Below are positions 34,574 to 44,073 of a stretch of DNA of 64,000 bases, piece by piece. Every line of letters begins with the position of its first letter. Within the stretch, counting starts at the first letter, position 1. Below the pieces are notes generated by a model. That model made no database searches. It was not told where the DNA came from and saw only the letters and a program-made list of their open reading frames with translations. Location: assembly GCF_014695585.1 (NCBI RefSeq), contig NZ_JACJON010000058.1:102176-166175 (forward strand), given 5' to 3'. Source of the stretch: Microcoleus sp. FACHB-831 (GTDB taxonomy: Bacteria > Cyanobacteriota > Cyanobacteriia > Cyanobacteriales > FACHB-T130). The translations under genes were made by a program, and so were the position numbers.

Positions 34574-37057
34574 ATGACGACGTTCCTTACAGACTCGGCT
34601 GACATCGCCAGGATTCATTTCTCTTCAAAGCTGAATTTCAAGCAGCGTAGTGAATTGGGACAGTTTATGACTCCTGCTCCGGTTGCTCGTTTTATGGCGA
34701 GACAATTTAGCAGTCTATCCGGTCACGTCAACCTTCTAGATCCCGGAGCCGGAGTTGGGGCATTAACGGCTGCCTTTGTAGAGCGACTATTGGCAAATCC
34801 TAACAAGGTTGAGAGCTGCTTCATAACAGCATATGAAGTTGAATCAACTTTTATATCATCTTTAAGAGAATGCCTCATAAAGTGTTGTGTAGCTTTAGAA
34901 AGCAGAGGTATTCAAGCAAATTACTGTTTACATGAGGAAAGCTTTATAAAGTCATTTACTGAAATAAATTTGCCGCTTTTTACTACGTCCTCCATTCGTT
35001 TTACTCACGCGATTCTGAATCCACCTTATAAGAAAATTAACAACCAATCAATCGAAAAAAAAATTATTTCAAAACTTGGGATTGAAACTGTAAATTTATA
35101 TAGTGCGTTTGTTTGGCTTACTGTATTACAGCTTGCTAAGGACGGAGAGATAGTTGCAATTACGCCTAGAAGTTTCTGTAATGGTGCTTATTATCGTACT
35201 TTTCGTAAAGCTTTTCTTGAAAAAATCGAGCTTAAAAAAGTTCATGTTTTTGAGAGCCGCTCGACCGCCTTTTGCGAAGATAGCGTATTGCAAGAAAATA
35301 TCATCTTTCATGCTTTAAAGTCCGGAGAAAAGCCTAATCATGTAGAAATAAGTAGTAGTTGTGGCACCAATATAAATGATTTTTTAGAATCAAGAATTAT
35401 TCCTTACAACCAAGTTGTTGAAACAAATGACCCGGAAAGTTTTATTCATATTGTCACAAACCCTCTTGAAGATGCTTTAAAAGTGCAAATGGATAAATTT
35501 TCATCTACTTTAGATGAAATTGGGTTAAAAGTTTCAACAGGTCCAGTTGTTGATTTTCGTCTCAAATCAGCTTTGAGAAATTATTTGGATGAGCAAAGTG
35601 TTCCACTACTTTACCCAGAAGCTATGAAAGCAGGGAAAGTTTTATTTCCACCCAACAATCCTCGCAAGTCGATCGCAATTGAACAAAACCAAGAAACCGG
35701 AAAATGGTTAGTTCAATCGGGTTGGTACGTTTTAACAAAGCGTTTTTCTGCTAAGGAGGAAAAACGTCGTATTGTTGCTGCTGTGTGTCCTCCCGTAAAT
35801 GCGCCAGCACTAGGCATAGAGAATCATCTTAATTACTACCATGCTAGAGGTAAGGGAATGAATCCCGACCTTGCACGAGGATTAGCTGCATTTCTCAATT
35901 CAACTTTATTTGACAGTTACTTCCGGCAGTTCAGTGGACACACACAAGTCAACGCAACGGATTTGCGTAAAATTAAATACCCTTGCAAAGATGATCTAAT
36001 GCGACTAGGAAGGCAAATTAATGATTCTCACTTTGATCAAAAGCAGCTTGATACGGTTGTACACAAAACTCTGTCAATTATGAGCGAAGCAATAAATGCA
36101 GTTCAGGCTGGCAAACGAATTGAGGAAGCACTTGCAATTCTCAAAGATATTTCTGCTCCCAGAGAGCAACAGAACGAACGATCAGCACTTTGCTTACTTG
36201 CATTGGCAGACATTCGGCCTGAAACATCTTGGAATCAAGCGACAACACCAAGACGCGGAATTACAGAAATGATGGATTGGTTTCGTGATTACTACGGAAA
36301 ACAATACGCACCCAATACACGCGAAACAGTTCGACGGCAGACAATGCACCAGTTTGTGCAGATGGGGATAGTTGTTGAGAATCCAGATCGACCTGATCGA
36401 CCAATTAACAGCCCCAAATGGTGTTATCAACTTCATCAACAAGCATTGTCACTTCTTAAAGCCTATGGCTCTGAGCAATGGGAAGAAGCCCGTCGAAATT
36501 ATGCTGTTTCAGTCACAAATCTATTGCAGTATAGAAATCGAAATATTCCGACAATTCCCGTAAGTTTGCCTGATGGTCAAGCCATTCAGCTATCATCAGG
36601 TGGACAAAATATATTGATAAAAGATATTTTGGAAAGCTTCTGCCCCAGATTTACACCTGGAGGTTTAGTTCTGTATGTTGGCGATGCCGGAAATAAGTTC
36701 ATCATCAATGAAACTCAGAAATTCCGAGAAATAGGGATTGAATTAGATCCTCACGGTAAAATGCCAGACATTGTAATTTACTATGAGCGGCAAGATTGGC
36801 TTGTATTGATAGAAGCTGTGATTAGTCATGGTCCAGTCAACTTGAAACGTCACAATGAATTAAAGCGGCTCTTTCAGTCAAGTCGTAAGGGATTAGTTTT
36901 TGTTACAGCTTTCCCAAGCCGTAAGGAAATGACTCGGTATCTTGCTGAGATTTCTTGGGAAACAGAAGTTTGGGTAGCAGATCAACCCGATCACATGATT
37001 CATTTCAACGGGGAGAGATTTCTGGGACCCTATGAAGATCCAGAGAATTATTCTTAA
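34574..37057 (+). CDS. Fused restriction-modification enzyme: N6-adenine methyltransferase plus BsuBI/PstI-type endonuclease
   Basis: 827 aa. The methyltransferase half (about 20-500) has SAM motif I LLDPGAGVGALTAAF and the N6-adenine motif NPPY at Asn149-Tyr152, followed by a long target-recognition region (330-480). The C-terminal half (about 510-827) matches the BsuBI/PstI endonuclease family: YVGDAGNKF, DPHGKMPDIVIYY, EAVISHGPVNLKRH, VTAFPSRKEM, ISWETEVWVAD and HFNGERFLGPY. BsuBI and PstI recognise CTGCAG, a reasonable but unproven guess here. In those systems the two activities are separate proteins; here they form one chain. No HIP1 octamer lies within the gene, unlike its surroundings, consistent with recent acquisition. 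Confidence 0.9.
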   Translation: MTTFLTDSADIARIHFSSKLNFKQRSELGQFMTPAPVARFMARQFSSLSGHVNLLDPGAGVGALTAAFVERLLANPNKVESCFITAYEVESTFISSLRECLIKCCVALESRGIQANYCLHEESFIKSFTEINLPLFTTSSIRFTHAILNPPYKKINNQSIEKKIISKLGIETVNLYSAFVWLTVLQLAKDGEIVAITPRSFCNGAYYRTFRKAFLEKIELKKVHVFESRSTAFCEDSVLQENIIFHALKSGEKPNHVEISSSCGTNINDFLESRIIPYNQVVETNDPESFIHIVTNPLEDALKVQMDKFSSTLDEIGLKVSTGPVVDFRLKSALRNYLDEQSVPLLYPEAMKAGKVLFPPNNPRKSIAIEQNQETGKWLVQSGWYVLTKRFSAKEEKRRIVAAVCPPVNAPALGIENHLNYYHARGKGMNPDLARGLAAFLNSTLFDSYFRQFSGHTQVNATDLRKIKYPCKDDLMRLGRQINDSHFDQKQLDTVVHKTLSIMSEAINAVQAGKRIEEALAILKDISAPREQQNERSALCLLALADIRPETSWNQATTPRRGITEMMDWFRDYYGKQYAPNTRETVRRQTMHQFVQMGIVVENPDRPDRPINSPKWCYQLHQQALSLLKAYGSEQWEEARRNYAVSVTNLLQYRNRNIPTIPVSLPDGQAIQLSSGGQNILIKDILESFCPRFTPGGLVLYVGDAGNKFIINETQKFREIGIELDPHGKMPDIVIYYERQDWLVLIEAVISHGPVNLKRHNELKRLFQSSRKGLVFVTAFPSRKEMTRYLAEISWETEVWVADQPDHMIHFNGERFLGPYEDPENYS

Positions 37058-37144
37058 ATATCTCGGACAGTACACCTAACACGACGCAGCAAGCGATCGC
37101 TTAAATCAGCACTTGACATTCTTGGATAGTTTATTTAGCCTTGT

Positions 37145-37156
37145 AGTTAATTAACT
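37145..37156. promoter_or_regulatory. Palindromic candidate operator for the ArsR-type gene
   Basis: AGTTAATTAACT is a perfect 12-bp palindrome 17 bp before the GTG start of the ArsR-type gene, a usual place for autoregulation. Confidence 0.5.
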
Positions 37157-37172
37157 TGGTGGTTAAATAAAA

Positions 37173-37523
37173 GTGTCTTCCGATCAACTGAGCGTCACCT
37201 TTGCCGCCCTTGCTGATCCCACCCGGCGTGCAATCCTAGCTCACCTCGCCAAGGGTGAGGCATCGGTGACTGAGTTAGCAGAACCCTTTGAGATGAGCCT
37301 TCCTGCCATTTCCAAGCATCTCAAGGTGCTGGAACGTGCTGGACTGATCACGCGGGGTCGGGAGGCTCAATGGCGACCCTGCCAGATCAAAGCGGAACCA
37401 CTTAAGGACGCAATGGATTGGATCGAGCAATATCGCCAATTCTGGGAAGAGAGACTTGATCGGCTGGATGATTACCTGCACGAGTTACAAACCCAGGAGA
37501 AACAAGATGACCAACAAAAATGA
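37173..37523 (+). CDS. ArsR family winged-helix regulator
   Basis: 116 aa, start GTG. Winged helix with LADPTRRAILAHLAKGEASV and recognition helix MSLPAISKHLKVLERAGLI. No metal-binding cysteine motif (CxC), so metal sensing is unlikely. It is the subtype usually paired with SRPBCC genes, and here it overlaps the SRPBCC gene by 17 bp. GC-rich with no HIP1 site. Confidence 0.9.
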   Translation: MSSDQLSVTFAALADPTRRAILAHLAKGEASVTELAEPFEMSLPAISKHLKVLERAGLITRGREAQWRPCQIKAEPLKDAMDWIEQYRQFWEERLDRLDDYLHELQTQEKQDDQQK

Positions 37524-38028
37524 TTCCACCGATGCTCAGAGCGAGGGTCTACGACCGACCTCCGGTCAACGCGAGATCGTCATCACCCGCGTCTTCAACG
37601 CACCCCGTGAACTGGTGTTCAAGGCGTGGACTGACCCGAAACACGTAGCGCAGTGGTGGGGGCCGAAAGGCTTCACGACCAAGGTGATTGAGCTGGATCT
37701 GCGTCCAGGCGGTAAATCGCGCTACGTTATGATTGGCCCAGACGGCACAGAGTACCCGGTTAAAGGTGTCTTCCGCGAAATTGTGCCTCTTGAACGGATT
37801 GTTACCAGTGATGAATTTGATGAAGGCTTTGAGAAGGTCGTGAACGCCGATCTGCCAAAGGGGATCGTGATGACAGCGCTTTTCGAGGATTTGGACGGCA
37901 AGACCAAGCTCACACTCCGCATTGTGCATGAGTCTGCCGAAGACCGCCGGAAGCATGAGGAGATGGGGGTTATTGGAGGGTGGAACTCCAGCTTTGACTG
38001 TCTTGATGAGTTTTTGGTGACGGCTTGA
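37507..38028 (+). CDS. SRPBCC/AHSA1 family protein
   Basis: About 173 aa. The helix-grip fold is marked by VFNAPRELVFKAWTDP and QWWGPKGF, and ends in GGWNSSFDCLDEF. Such proteins bind hydrophobic ligands in a deep pocket; ligand unknown. ATG 37507 follows AGGAG inside the end of the ArsR gene. Translationally coupled. Confidence 0.88.
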   Translation: MTNKNDSTDAQSEGLRPTSGQREIVITRVFNAPRELVFKAWTDPKHVAQWWGPKGFTTKVIELDLRPGGKSRYVMIGPDGTEYPVKGVFREIVPLERIVTSDEFDEGFEKVVNADLPKGIVMTALFEDLDGKTKLTLRIVHESAEDRRKHEEMGVIGGWNSSFDCLDEFLVTA

Positions 38029-38149
38029 GTCTCCCTTGCCACGCATGAGACGGTCAACTGGTGGTCTTTTGTGAAACGACTCAAGCGGAACATTAGCATC
38101 GCCTTGCCGATACTTCCATATATGCAATGAACTCTCAAAAGGAGAAAAC

Positions 38150-38557
38150 ATGGCTACTAAAATTTTCGTAAATCTGCCTGTAAAAGACCTCAATCAGTCT
38201 GTCGAGTTTTTTACAAAACTTGGCTTCAGTTTTAATGCCCAATTTACTGATGAAACGGCGACTTGCATGATTGTCAGCGATGACATATTCGTGATGCTCT
38301 TGACTCATGACAAGTTTAAAACGTTTACTCCGAAAGAAATTTGTGATGCAACCAAAAGCACAGAAGTGCTGGTTTGCTTATCTTCTGACAGCCGAGAACA
38401 AGTCGATGAAATGGTTCGCAAGGCAGTCGCCGCTGGTGGATCAACCTACAATGAACCACAAGACCACGGTTTTATGTACGGACATGGGTTTCAAGATTTA
38501 GATAGCCACATTTGGGAACTTGTCTACATGGAACCTAGTGCAATAAATCAAGGTTGA
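38150..38557 (+). CDS. VOC (glyoxalase/bleomycin-resistance) family protein
   Basis: 135 aa, two beta-alpha-beta modules (FVNLPVKDLNQSVEFFTKLG and the C-terminal YGHGFQDLDSHIWELVY). A metal site could use His and Glu of the HIWE region. Function unknown. AAAGGAG precedes the ATG. It follows the SRPBCC gene by 121 bp and probably belongs to the ArsR-controlled group. Confidence 0.88.
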   Translation: MATKIFVNLPVKDLNQSVEFFTKLGFSFNAQFTDETATCMIVSDDIFVMLLTHDKFKTFTPKEICDATKSTEVLVCLSSDSREQVDEMVRKAVAAGGSTYNEPQDHGFMYGHGFQDLDSHIWELVYMEPSAINQG

Positions 38558-38580
38558 AAATGGAATCAGAGGAATGCTAT

Positions 38581-39075
38581 TCAAGGGTCGATCGTTGTGG
38601 TAGTCAAAGGAATTTCGGGTTGAACGCTCGCTAACGCAGATTGCAACGCCTGGAAGCGGGTTTCAATTTGGTAAATTTGTGGCGATCGCATGGAATCAGT
38701 TTGTCCATTTAAGCTGTTGGCTGCTGCGGAAAATCGTTGTAATTTAAGTTTCTCGATGCGCCGCTGAACTTGCCCGGGTGTGACGACAATCCATACATGA
38801 CGTTGCCGTTTTACTGCATCCTCGACCATTGTTTCGATCGCTAAGGCAGCCGTAACCCCAATCGATGGCACTTCGCTCAGATCCAACACCAAGGCTTGAT
38901 AGTCTTTAACGATTGCCATCCGTTGAGAGATAATCTTGGCGGCTCCAAAGCTCAAGGGGCCGCCCAATTGGAATAGCAAAATGTCTCCCCCAGCCTGGGT
39001 TAAGATATCTTTCTCGGCAGGAGTCAGGTTCTGAGATTGAGTCGGGTCGGTAATGGCTTGGACGCGATCGCGTCC
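38581..39075 (-). pseudogene. Remnant of a SulP-type anion transporter (C-terminal STAS domain)
   Basis: Reading leftwards, RDRVQAITDPTQSQNLTPAE, then DILLFQLGGPLSFGAAK and LVLDLSEVPSIGVTAALAIE are the linker and STAS domain of SulP permeases. All membrane helices are missing, and in-frame TGA and TAA codons (39091-39096) lie just upstream with no start codon between. A TTG at 38979 could theoretically express a lone STAS domain. A structured repeat at 39112-39166 abuts the break, which may mark the deletion or insertion event. Confidence 0.8.
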
Positions 39076-39111
39076 AACATCCGCGCAAACTTATCAATAA
39101 ATTAAGAGGGC

Positions 39112-39166
39112 AGGACTCCTCGGCAAGCTTAGTAAGTTTCAAAATGATCTGAAACGCAGGAGTCCT
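39112..39166. other. Nested-hairpin element beside the SulP remnant
   Basis: Outer stem AGGACTCCT (39112-39120) pairs with AGGAGTCCT (39158-39166). Inner stem GTTTCA (39136-39141) pairs with TGAAAC (39150-39155). The layout resembles the element at 28701-28779. It could be the scar or end of a lost mobile element. Confidence 0.5.
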
Positions 39167-39309
39167 TGCCTTAGCCCCAATTGAGATTTCTGTGGCTTAA
39201 CCTATCTCAATCTCACCTGCTGTTAAATTCAAATTCAATTTGGGAACTATAAGGGTAGCAGCCTTTCTAGAGATTGGCTGCTCTTATGGTATGTGCGCGG
39301 AGACCGGAA

Positions 39310-41709
39310 ATGCAGCCGATGGCAATAAAGCAGAAATTCCCAGTTAAACTCGACCGCACTTTCTTGATAGCAGCACTGGTAATTCCGGCTGTTCACCTCT
39401 ATTTAGGATACGTAGGATTATCCACGACATTTGTCAATGGTGCCTCCGTATTTTGGCCTTCACTCGGTGTCTTTTTGGCAGCGATGCTAATACTGGGCTA
39501 TCGCGTCTGGCCAATTTTATTTGTGAGTGATTTCATAGTTAGTCATATTCTTTTTTTCCCAAACAATCTTTTAATCAGTCTGATTATTCCTGCTGTCAAC
39601 CTGCTCACTCCATTCAGCGGGACTTTTTTAATTAATCGCTTCATCAAACGCCACAATTTTTTAGAGCGATCGCAAGACGTTTTTAAATTTATCATCCTGA
39701 CCATCCCCACCCCTCTGCTCAGTTCTCTCCTAGCCGCCGTCACGCTTTGCACAAGTGGGATTGCTCCCTGGACAGCCTTTGCAGAAGTGTTTCGTACCTG
39801 GTTGGCATCAGATAGCACGGGCATTTTGGTCGTTACACCCCTATTGCTGGCATGGTGGCAAAAATCTGAACATCCCAGAAACTTTAACAAGCAAGAAATT
39901 ATAGAGTTTGTATTTGTATTAGTCTGGGTAATCGCGCTCGACCATATAGCTTTTTCGGGAGGATATCCAATCGAATACATGGTAATTCCCCCGCTGATTT
40001 GGTCGGCGTTTCGGTTTGAAGCGCGGATATCAACGCTACTCGTGCTAATTGTGTCAGCGATCGCAGTTTTTGGAACCGTTCGCGGTTTCGGCTCGTTTGC
40101 CAAACAAGCCTCGCCCAACGAATCGCTCATCTTGCTGCAATCGTTTATTTGCGTCATTGCGATCATCACCTTTGTCATCTCTGCGGTGACGAGTGAAAAC
40201 CGCAAGGCAGAAAGAAAACTCCGGCAAGCGAATGATGAATTGGAGCAACGAGTTGAAGAACGGACGACTGAACTCAATGAGGCGAAAAATTCTGCCGAAG
40301 TTGCCAACCAAGCTAAAAGTGAATTTCTTGCCAACATGAGTCACGAACTCCGCACCCCTCTCAACGGTGTCCTGGGGTATGCTCAAGTTCTTTCTGCTGC
40401 CCCCAACCTTACCGAACAGCAACAACACGGCATCGACATCATCTATAATTGCGGCTCTCATTTGCTAACGCTGATCGAAGACGTACTCGATCTCTCCAAA
40501 ATCGAAGCCCGGAAGATGGAACTGCATCTGAGTGATTTACATCTACCTGCCTTCCTGCAAGGAGTCGAGGAAATTTGCCGCATTCGCGCCGACCAAAAAG
40601 GCATTCAGTTCATTTATCAGCCACCCGATAATCTGCCCACAGCGATCGCCACCGACGAGAAACGCTTGCGACAAGTGCTGCTGAACCTTTTGGGCAATGC
40701 TATCAAATTCACCGACTCCGGTAGCGTCACATTCCGAGTCGAGGTGATTGAAAGTTCGCTGCAACCATCCTTCGCTCGATTTCGCTTTGCTGTTGAAGAC
40801 ACTGGCATTGGGATGTTACCAGCACAACTAGAGCAAATTTTCCTCCCCTTCGAGCAGGTTGGCGATACCAAGCGACAAGCGGAGGGGACTGGATTGGGAC
40901 TTGCGATCACCAAAAAAATTGTCGAGATGATGGGAGGGGATATCCACGTTAAGAGCTTACCGAACGTCGGGAGTACGTTTGAGTTTGAGATTGAGTGTGC
41001 TTTAGCAACGAACTGGATAGTAACCAACACAGTTACTAAAGCAGGACGAATTGCTGGTTATACAGGCGATCGCAAAAGCATTTTGATTGTGGACGATCGA
41101 TGGGAAAATCGCTCGGTCATGGTTAACTTGCTCCAACCGTTGGGATTCACCGTCATTGAAGCCTGCAATGGGCGGGAAGGGTTGGACAAGGCGCATCAAG
41201 TTCAACCAGATTTGATTATTACTGACCTGATCATGCCTACCATGAACGGTTGGGATTTTCTGGCGCTTCTGCGCCAGTCAGAAACGTTGAAGGATGTGCC
41301 AGTCGTTGTGTCATCGGCAAGCGTGTATGATGCCGATCGGCGTAAAAGCCTTGCAGCAGGCGGCAACGATTTTCTAACTAAACCCGTGCAAGTCGAGGAA
41401 TTATATCGCCTCTTGGCAAAACATCTGCAACTGGACTGGATCTATGCCGAGGCAAAACCTGTTGAACCAGCGATCGCAACGCGCTTGGCAAACGCAACCC
41501 CAACGGAACTCGCTGTGCCACCCCTATCTGAACTGTCGAGCCTATTGGAATGTGCCAAGCGAGGACAAATCAAAGGTATCCAACAAGAACTGGAACGACT
41601 TGCCCAGCTAGATGAAAGCTATCAGCCGTTTGTCAATAAATTAAGTTTGTTAGTCAAAGAATTTAATATTCGGAAAATTCGCCAATTTCTTCAGGAAAAG
41701 GTGGGGTAA
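39310..41709 (+). CDS. MASE1-type membrane hybrid histidine kinase
   Basis: About 799 aa. Eight or so membrane helices (about 15-300) with the MASE1 pattern ([35 protein letters not shown]), a short coiled coil (310-335), HisKA with His345 in [10 protein letters not shown], HATPase (about 445-565, GTGLGLAI), a receiver with Asp639 ([11 protein letters not shown]), and a helical tail (about 715-799). ATG 39310 is preferred because GGAGA lies six bases ahead. A REC-kinase follows 59 bp downstream, so a multistep relay is likely. Signal unknown. Confidence 0.9.
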   Translation: MQPMAIKQKFPVKLDRTFLIAALVIPAVHLYLGYVGLSTTFVNGASVFWPSLGVFLAAMLILGYRVWPILFVSDFIVSHILFFPNNLLISLIIPAVNLLTPFSGTFLINRFIKRHNFLERSQDVFKFIILTIPTPLLSSLLAAVTLCTSGIAPWTAFAEVFRTWLASDSTGILVVTPLLLAWWQKSEHPRNFNKQEIIEFVFVLVWVIALDHIAFSGGYPIEYMVIPPLIWSAFRFEARISTLLVLIVSAIAVFGTVRGFGSFAKQASPNESLILLQSFICVIAIITFVISAVTSENRKAERKLRQANDELEQRVEERTTELNEAKNSAEVANQAKSEFLANMSHELRTPLNGVLGYAQVLSAAPNLTEQQQHGIDIIYNCGSHLLTLIEDVLDLSKIEARKMELHLSDLHLPAFLQGVEEICRIRADQKGIQFIYQPPDNLPTAIATDEKRLRQVLLNLLGNAIKFTDSGSVTFRVEVIESSLQPSFARFRFAVEDTGIGMLPAQLEQIFLPFEQVGDTKRQAEGTGLGLAITKKIVEMMGGDIHVKSLPNVGSTFEFEIECALATNWIVTNTVTKAGRIAGYTGDRKSILIVDDRWENRSVMVNLLQPLGFTVIEACNGREGLDKAHQVQPDLIITDLIMPTMNGWDFLALLRQSETLKDVPVVVSSASVYDADRRKSLAAGGNDFLTKPVQVEELYRLLAKHLQLDWIYAEAKPVEPAIATRLANATPTELAVPPLSELSSLLECAKRGQIKGIQQELERLAQLDESYQPFVNKLSLLVKEFNIRKIRQFLQEKVG

Positions 41710-41768
41710 TTTTCCCCTATTGCCCATCTATAAATACACCAGATTTCGACCGCAGGAGCAATTAAACC

Positions 41769-43085
41769 ATGTTATTTAATGCCAGTCATGAAGTTATTTT
41801 AGTAATTGACGATAACCCAACCAATCTAGAATTACTGCATAATGCTTTGGGTTCGTGTGGCTATGAAGTTTTGGTAGAGATGGATGGTTTTAGTGGAATT
41901 GAGCAAGCCAAGAGCTATCCGCCAGACTTGATTTTGTTGGATGTCCAGATGCCAGGAATTGATGGATTTGAAACCTGCCGTAAATTGCAGTTCGATCCGT
42001 CTACAAAAAACATTCCAGTCATCTTCATGACGGCGCTGACTGATACCACAGACAAGGTGAAAGGGTTACATTTAGGGGCAGTAGACTATATTACAAAACC
42101 GTTTCGCCAAGAAGAAGCGCTTGCCCGGATTCAAACCCACTTAAAAATTCGACGTTTGAGCTTGGAACTTGAACAACAAAAACAAGAACTTGAGCAAGTT
42201 GTTCAAAAACGCACGTCTGAATTAACATTCGCGCTCCAAGAATTAAAAAAAACGCAATTGCAATTAATTCAAAATGAAAAACTGTCTACGATTGGTCAGT
42301 TAGTTTCTGGCATCGCTCATGAAATTAATAATCCAGTTGGTTGTATTACTGGCAATCTAGAGCAAGCTACTCTTGCTGTTAAAGATGCAGTCGATTACAT
42401 ACGTCTTTATCAAACCAATTTTCCTAATCCTGGCATAGAAATTGAACAAAAAGCGGAAGAGATTGACATTGAATTTCTTCTAGAGGATTTACCTAAAATG
42501 TTCGTATCTATGCAGACAGGAATCGAGCGAATTCGCAACATTAGTACATCACTCAGAACATTCTCGCGTGCTGATGTAGATTGCAAGGTATCAGTTAACA
42601 TCCATGAGGGACTTGAAAGTACCCTGATGATTTTGCAACATCGTTTGAAAGCTCAGGATTATCGTCCGGCAATTCAAGTAATCAAAAAATACGCTGAAAT
42701 TCCTAAAGTCGAGTGTTATTTAGGACAACTCAATCAGGTATTTATGAATATTTTGGCAAATGCGATCGACGCCTTGGAAGAAGCGAACCTGGGGCGCAGC
42801 TATGAAGCGATTAAAGCAAGTCCCAACCAAATTATCGTTGAAACCGAAATGAAGAATGAACAGCAGGTTGCAATCCGAATTATAGATAATGGCATGGGGA
42901 TGACGAAAGATGTTAAACAACGTATCTTTGACCATCTATTCACGACTAAACCCGTTGGAAAAGGAACAGGTTTAGGACTGACGATCGCTCATCAAATTAT
43001 CGTTGAAAAGCACGGAGGAACCATCGAAGTAAATTCTGAATGGGGAGGAGGTACAGAGTTTGCGATCGCGCTTCCGATTGTGTAA
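41769..43085 (+). CDS. Response regulator-histidine kinase (REC-HisKA-HATPase)
   Basis: 438 aa. Receiver (1-125, Asp58 in LLDVQMPGIDG), coiled coil (130-170), HisKA-like box with His184 in GIAHEINNPVG, and HATPase (about 310-438, GTGLGLTIA). This layout, common in cyanobacteria, can take phosphate at the receiver to control its own kinase. It follows the MASE1 hybrid kinase on the same strand, so the pair probably forms one pathway. AGGAG lies upstream of the ATG. Confidence 0.9.
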   Translation: MLFNASHEVILVIDDNPTNLELLHNALGSCGYEVLVEMDGFSGIEQAKSYPPDLILLDVQMPGIDGFETCRKLQFDPSTKNIPVIFMTALTDTTDKVKGLHLGAVDYITKPFRQEEALARIQTHLKIRRLSLELEQQKQELEQVVQKRTSELTFALQELKKTQLQLIQNEKLSTIGQLVSGIAHEINNPVGCITGNLEQATLAVKDAVDYIRLYQTNFPNPGIEIEQKAEEIDIEFLLEDLPKMFVSMQTGIERIRNISTSLRTFSRADVDCKVSVNIHEGLESTLMILQHRLKAQDYRPAIQVIKKYAEIPKVECYLGQLNQVFMNILANAIDALEEANLGRSYEAIKASPNQIIVETEMKNEQQVAIRIIDNGMGMTKDVKQRIFDHLFTTKPVGKGTGLGLTIAHQIIVEKHGGTIEVNSEWGGGTEFAIALPIV

Positions 43086-43294
43086 TCTAGCCTCTAGAGT
43101 TAGATTAGATGAATCAATACCTCAATCAGATATGGTTTTGCTATTGTTTTCAGAGATGACGCTCTTAAATTTGTTCCCGGTATATTAGAAAGTTTGGAGC
43201 TGTTTAAATCTTTCAAACAGAAGATCATCAACTGTTCGGGATGTGGTAACAAAGAAGTACAAACCGTTGCTAAGGTTTTCAACCCCACTTAAGC

Positions 43295-43906
43295 CTAGGC
43301 TTCCTTGAGGAGATGCATCAGGCTATCGATCAAGCGATCGCTCTCCATCGGCAGAATATCCTGACCGTGAAGCATTTTCTGTACCAGCATGAAATGAACT
43401 AATGCACCTAACAAAATGCGTGCGGTTGCTTCGGGATCGGCAATCTTTAAGTTCGGACACGATGCTAGATACTGGCTTAAGGTTTCAACGCCCGGTTTTA
43501 CCAGCGTCCGAACAAAGATTTGCGCCAGTTCGGGAAAGCGCCCAGACTCACCAATAATTAGCCGCAACAGGGCAATTTCTTCACTATCGCAAATGATCTC
43601 ATTTAATGCCTTCGTTAATAGCTGCCGCAGCACCACGGAACCATCTCCTTCCAACGGCAGCAAACGTTGGATGATGGAAAACTTTCTGCGAGCAAACTGT
43701 TGGATGAGGGCAGCGAACAGTCCTTCTTTATCTTGAAAGTAACTGTAAACCGTTGCTTTGGATACGCCAGCCGTCTTCGCCACCCGATCCATGCTCGTAG
43801 CGGCATAGCCATGCACCAGAAACTCTTGCATTGCGCCTGTCAATATCTGTTCGGCTTTTTCTCCCAACCCATCCTGCTTCGTTTCCGTCATCTTCATCCG
43901 TCTCAT
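43295..43906 (-). CDS. TetR family repressor of the DevBCA-type exporter
   Basis: 203 aa. An N-terminal TetR helix-turn-helix (ATSMDRVAKTAGVSKATVYSYF) and a C-terminal ligand domain of the AcrR-like type. Nearby in-frame ATGs at 43900, 43894 and 43888 are also possible starts. It is divergent from the devBCA-like operon, and the space between holds two near-identical palindromes, so it very probably represses both directions. Confidence 0.9.
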   Translation of the reverse strand: MRRMKMTETKQDGLGEKAEQILTGAMQEFLVHGYAATSMDRVAKTAGVSKATVYSYFQDKEGLFAALIQQFARRKFSIIQRLLPLEGDGSVVLRQLLTKALNEIICDSEEIALLRLIIGESGRFPELAQIFVRTLVKPGVETLSQYLASCPNLKIADPEATARILLGALVHFMLVQKMLHGQDILPMESDRLIDSLMHLLKEA

Positions 43907-43983
43907 TCATTCCTGACCTGAGTGCCACAGTCATTCTAGAGGTATTCGCTTTCTAGGAGTTCTAGAGAATTTTCCGGACTCCC

Positions 43984-44040
43984 TTGACGTTATTGTACTA
44001 GACCGTTTAGTTTAGTTGTATGAAAACTAAACCGTTTAGT
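43984..44040 (+). promoter_or_regulatory. Promoter and twin TetR operators of the DevBCA-type operon
   Basis: ACTAAAC-C-GTTTAGT at 44026-44040 is a perfect palindrome, and ACTAGAC-C-GTTTAGT at 43997-44011 differs by one base. Centres are 29 bp apart. A -35 TTGACG (43984-43989) precedes site 1, which covers the -10 region (TAGTTT, 44008-44013). This places the repressor over the promoter. Confidence 0.8.
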
Positions 44041-44073
44041 TTAGTCACCTCATAGAACTGGGGAATCTGACAG

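Noticed and set aside
43108..43272. Start-less plus-strand frame containing NCSGCGNKEVQ between the REC-kinase and tetR
   Set aside because: It may be a gene remnant, but I could not assign a family and there is no start codon.
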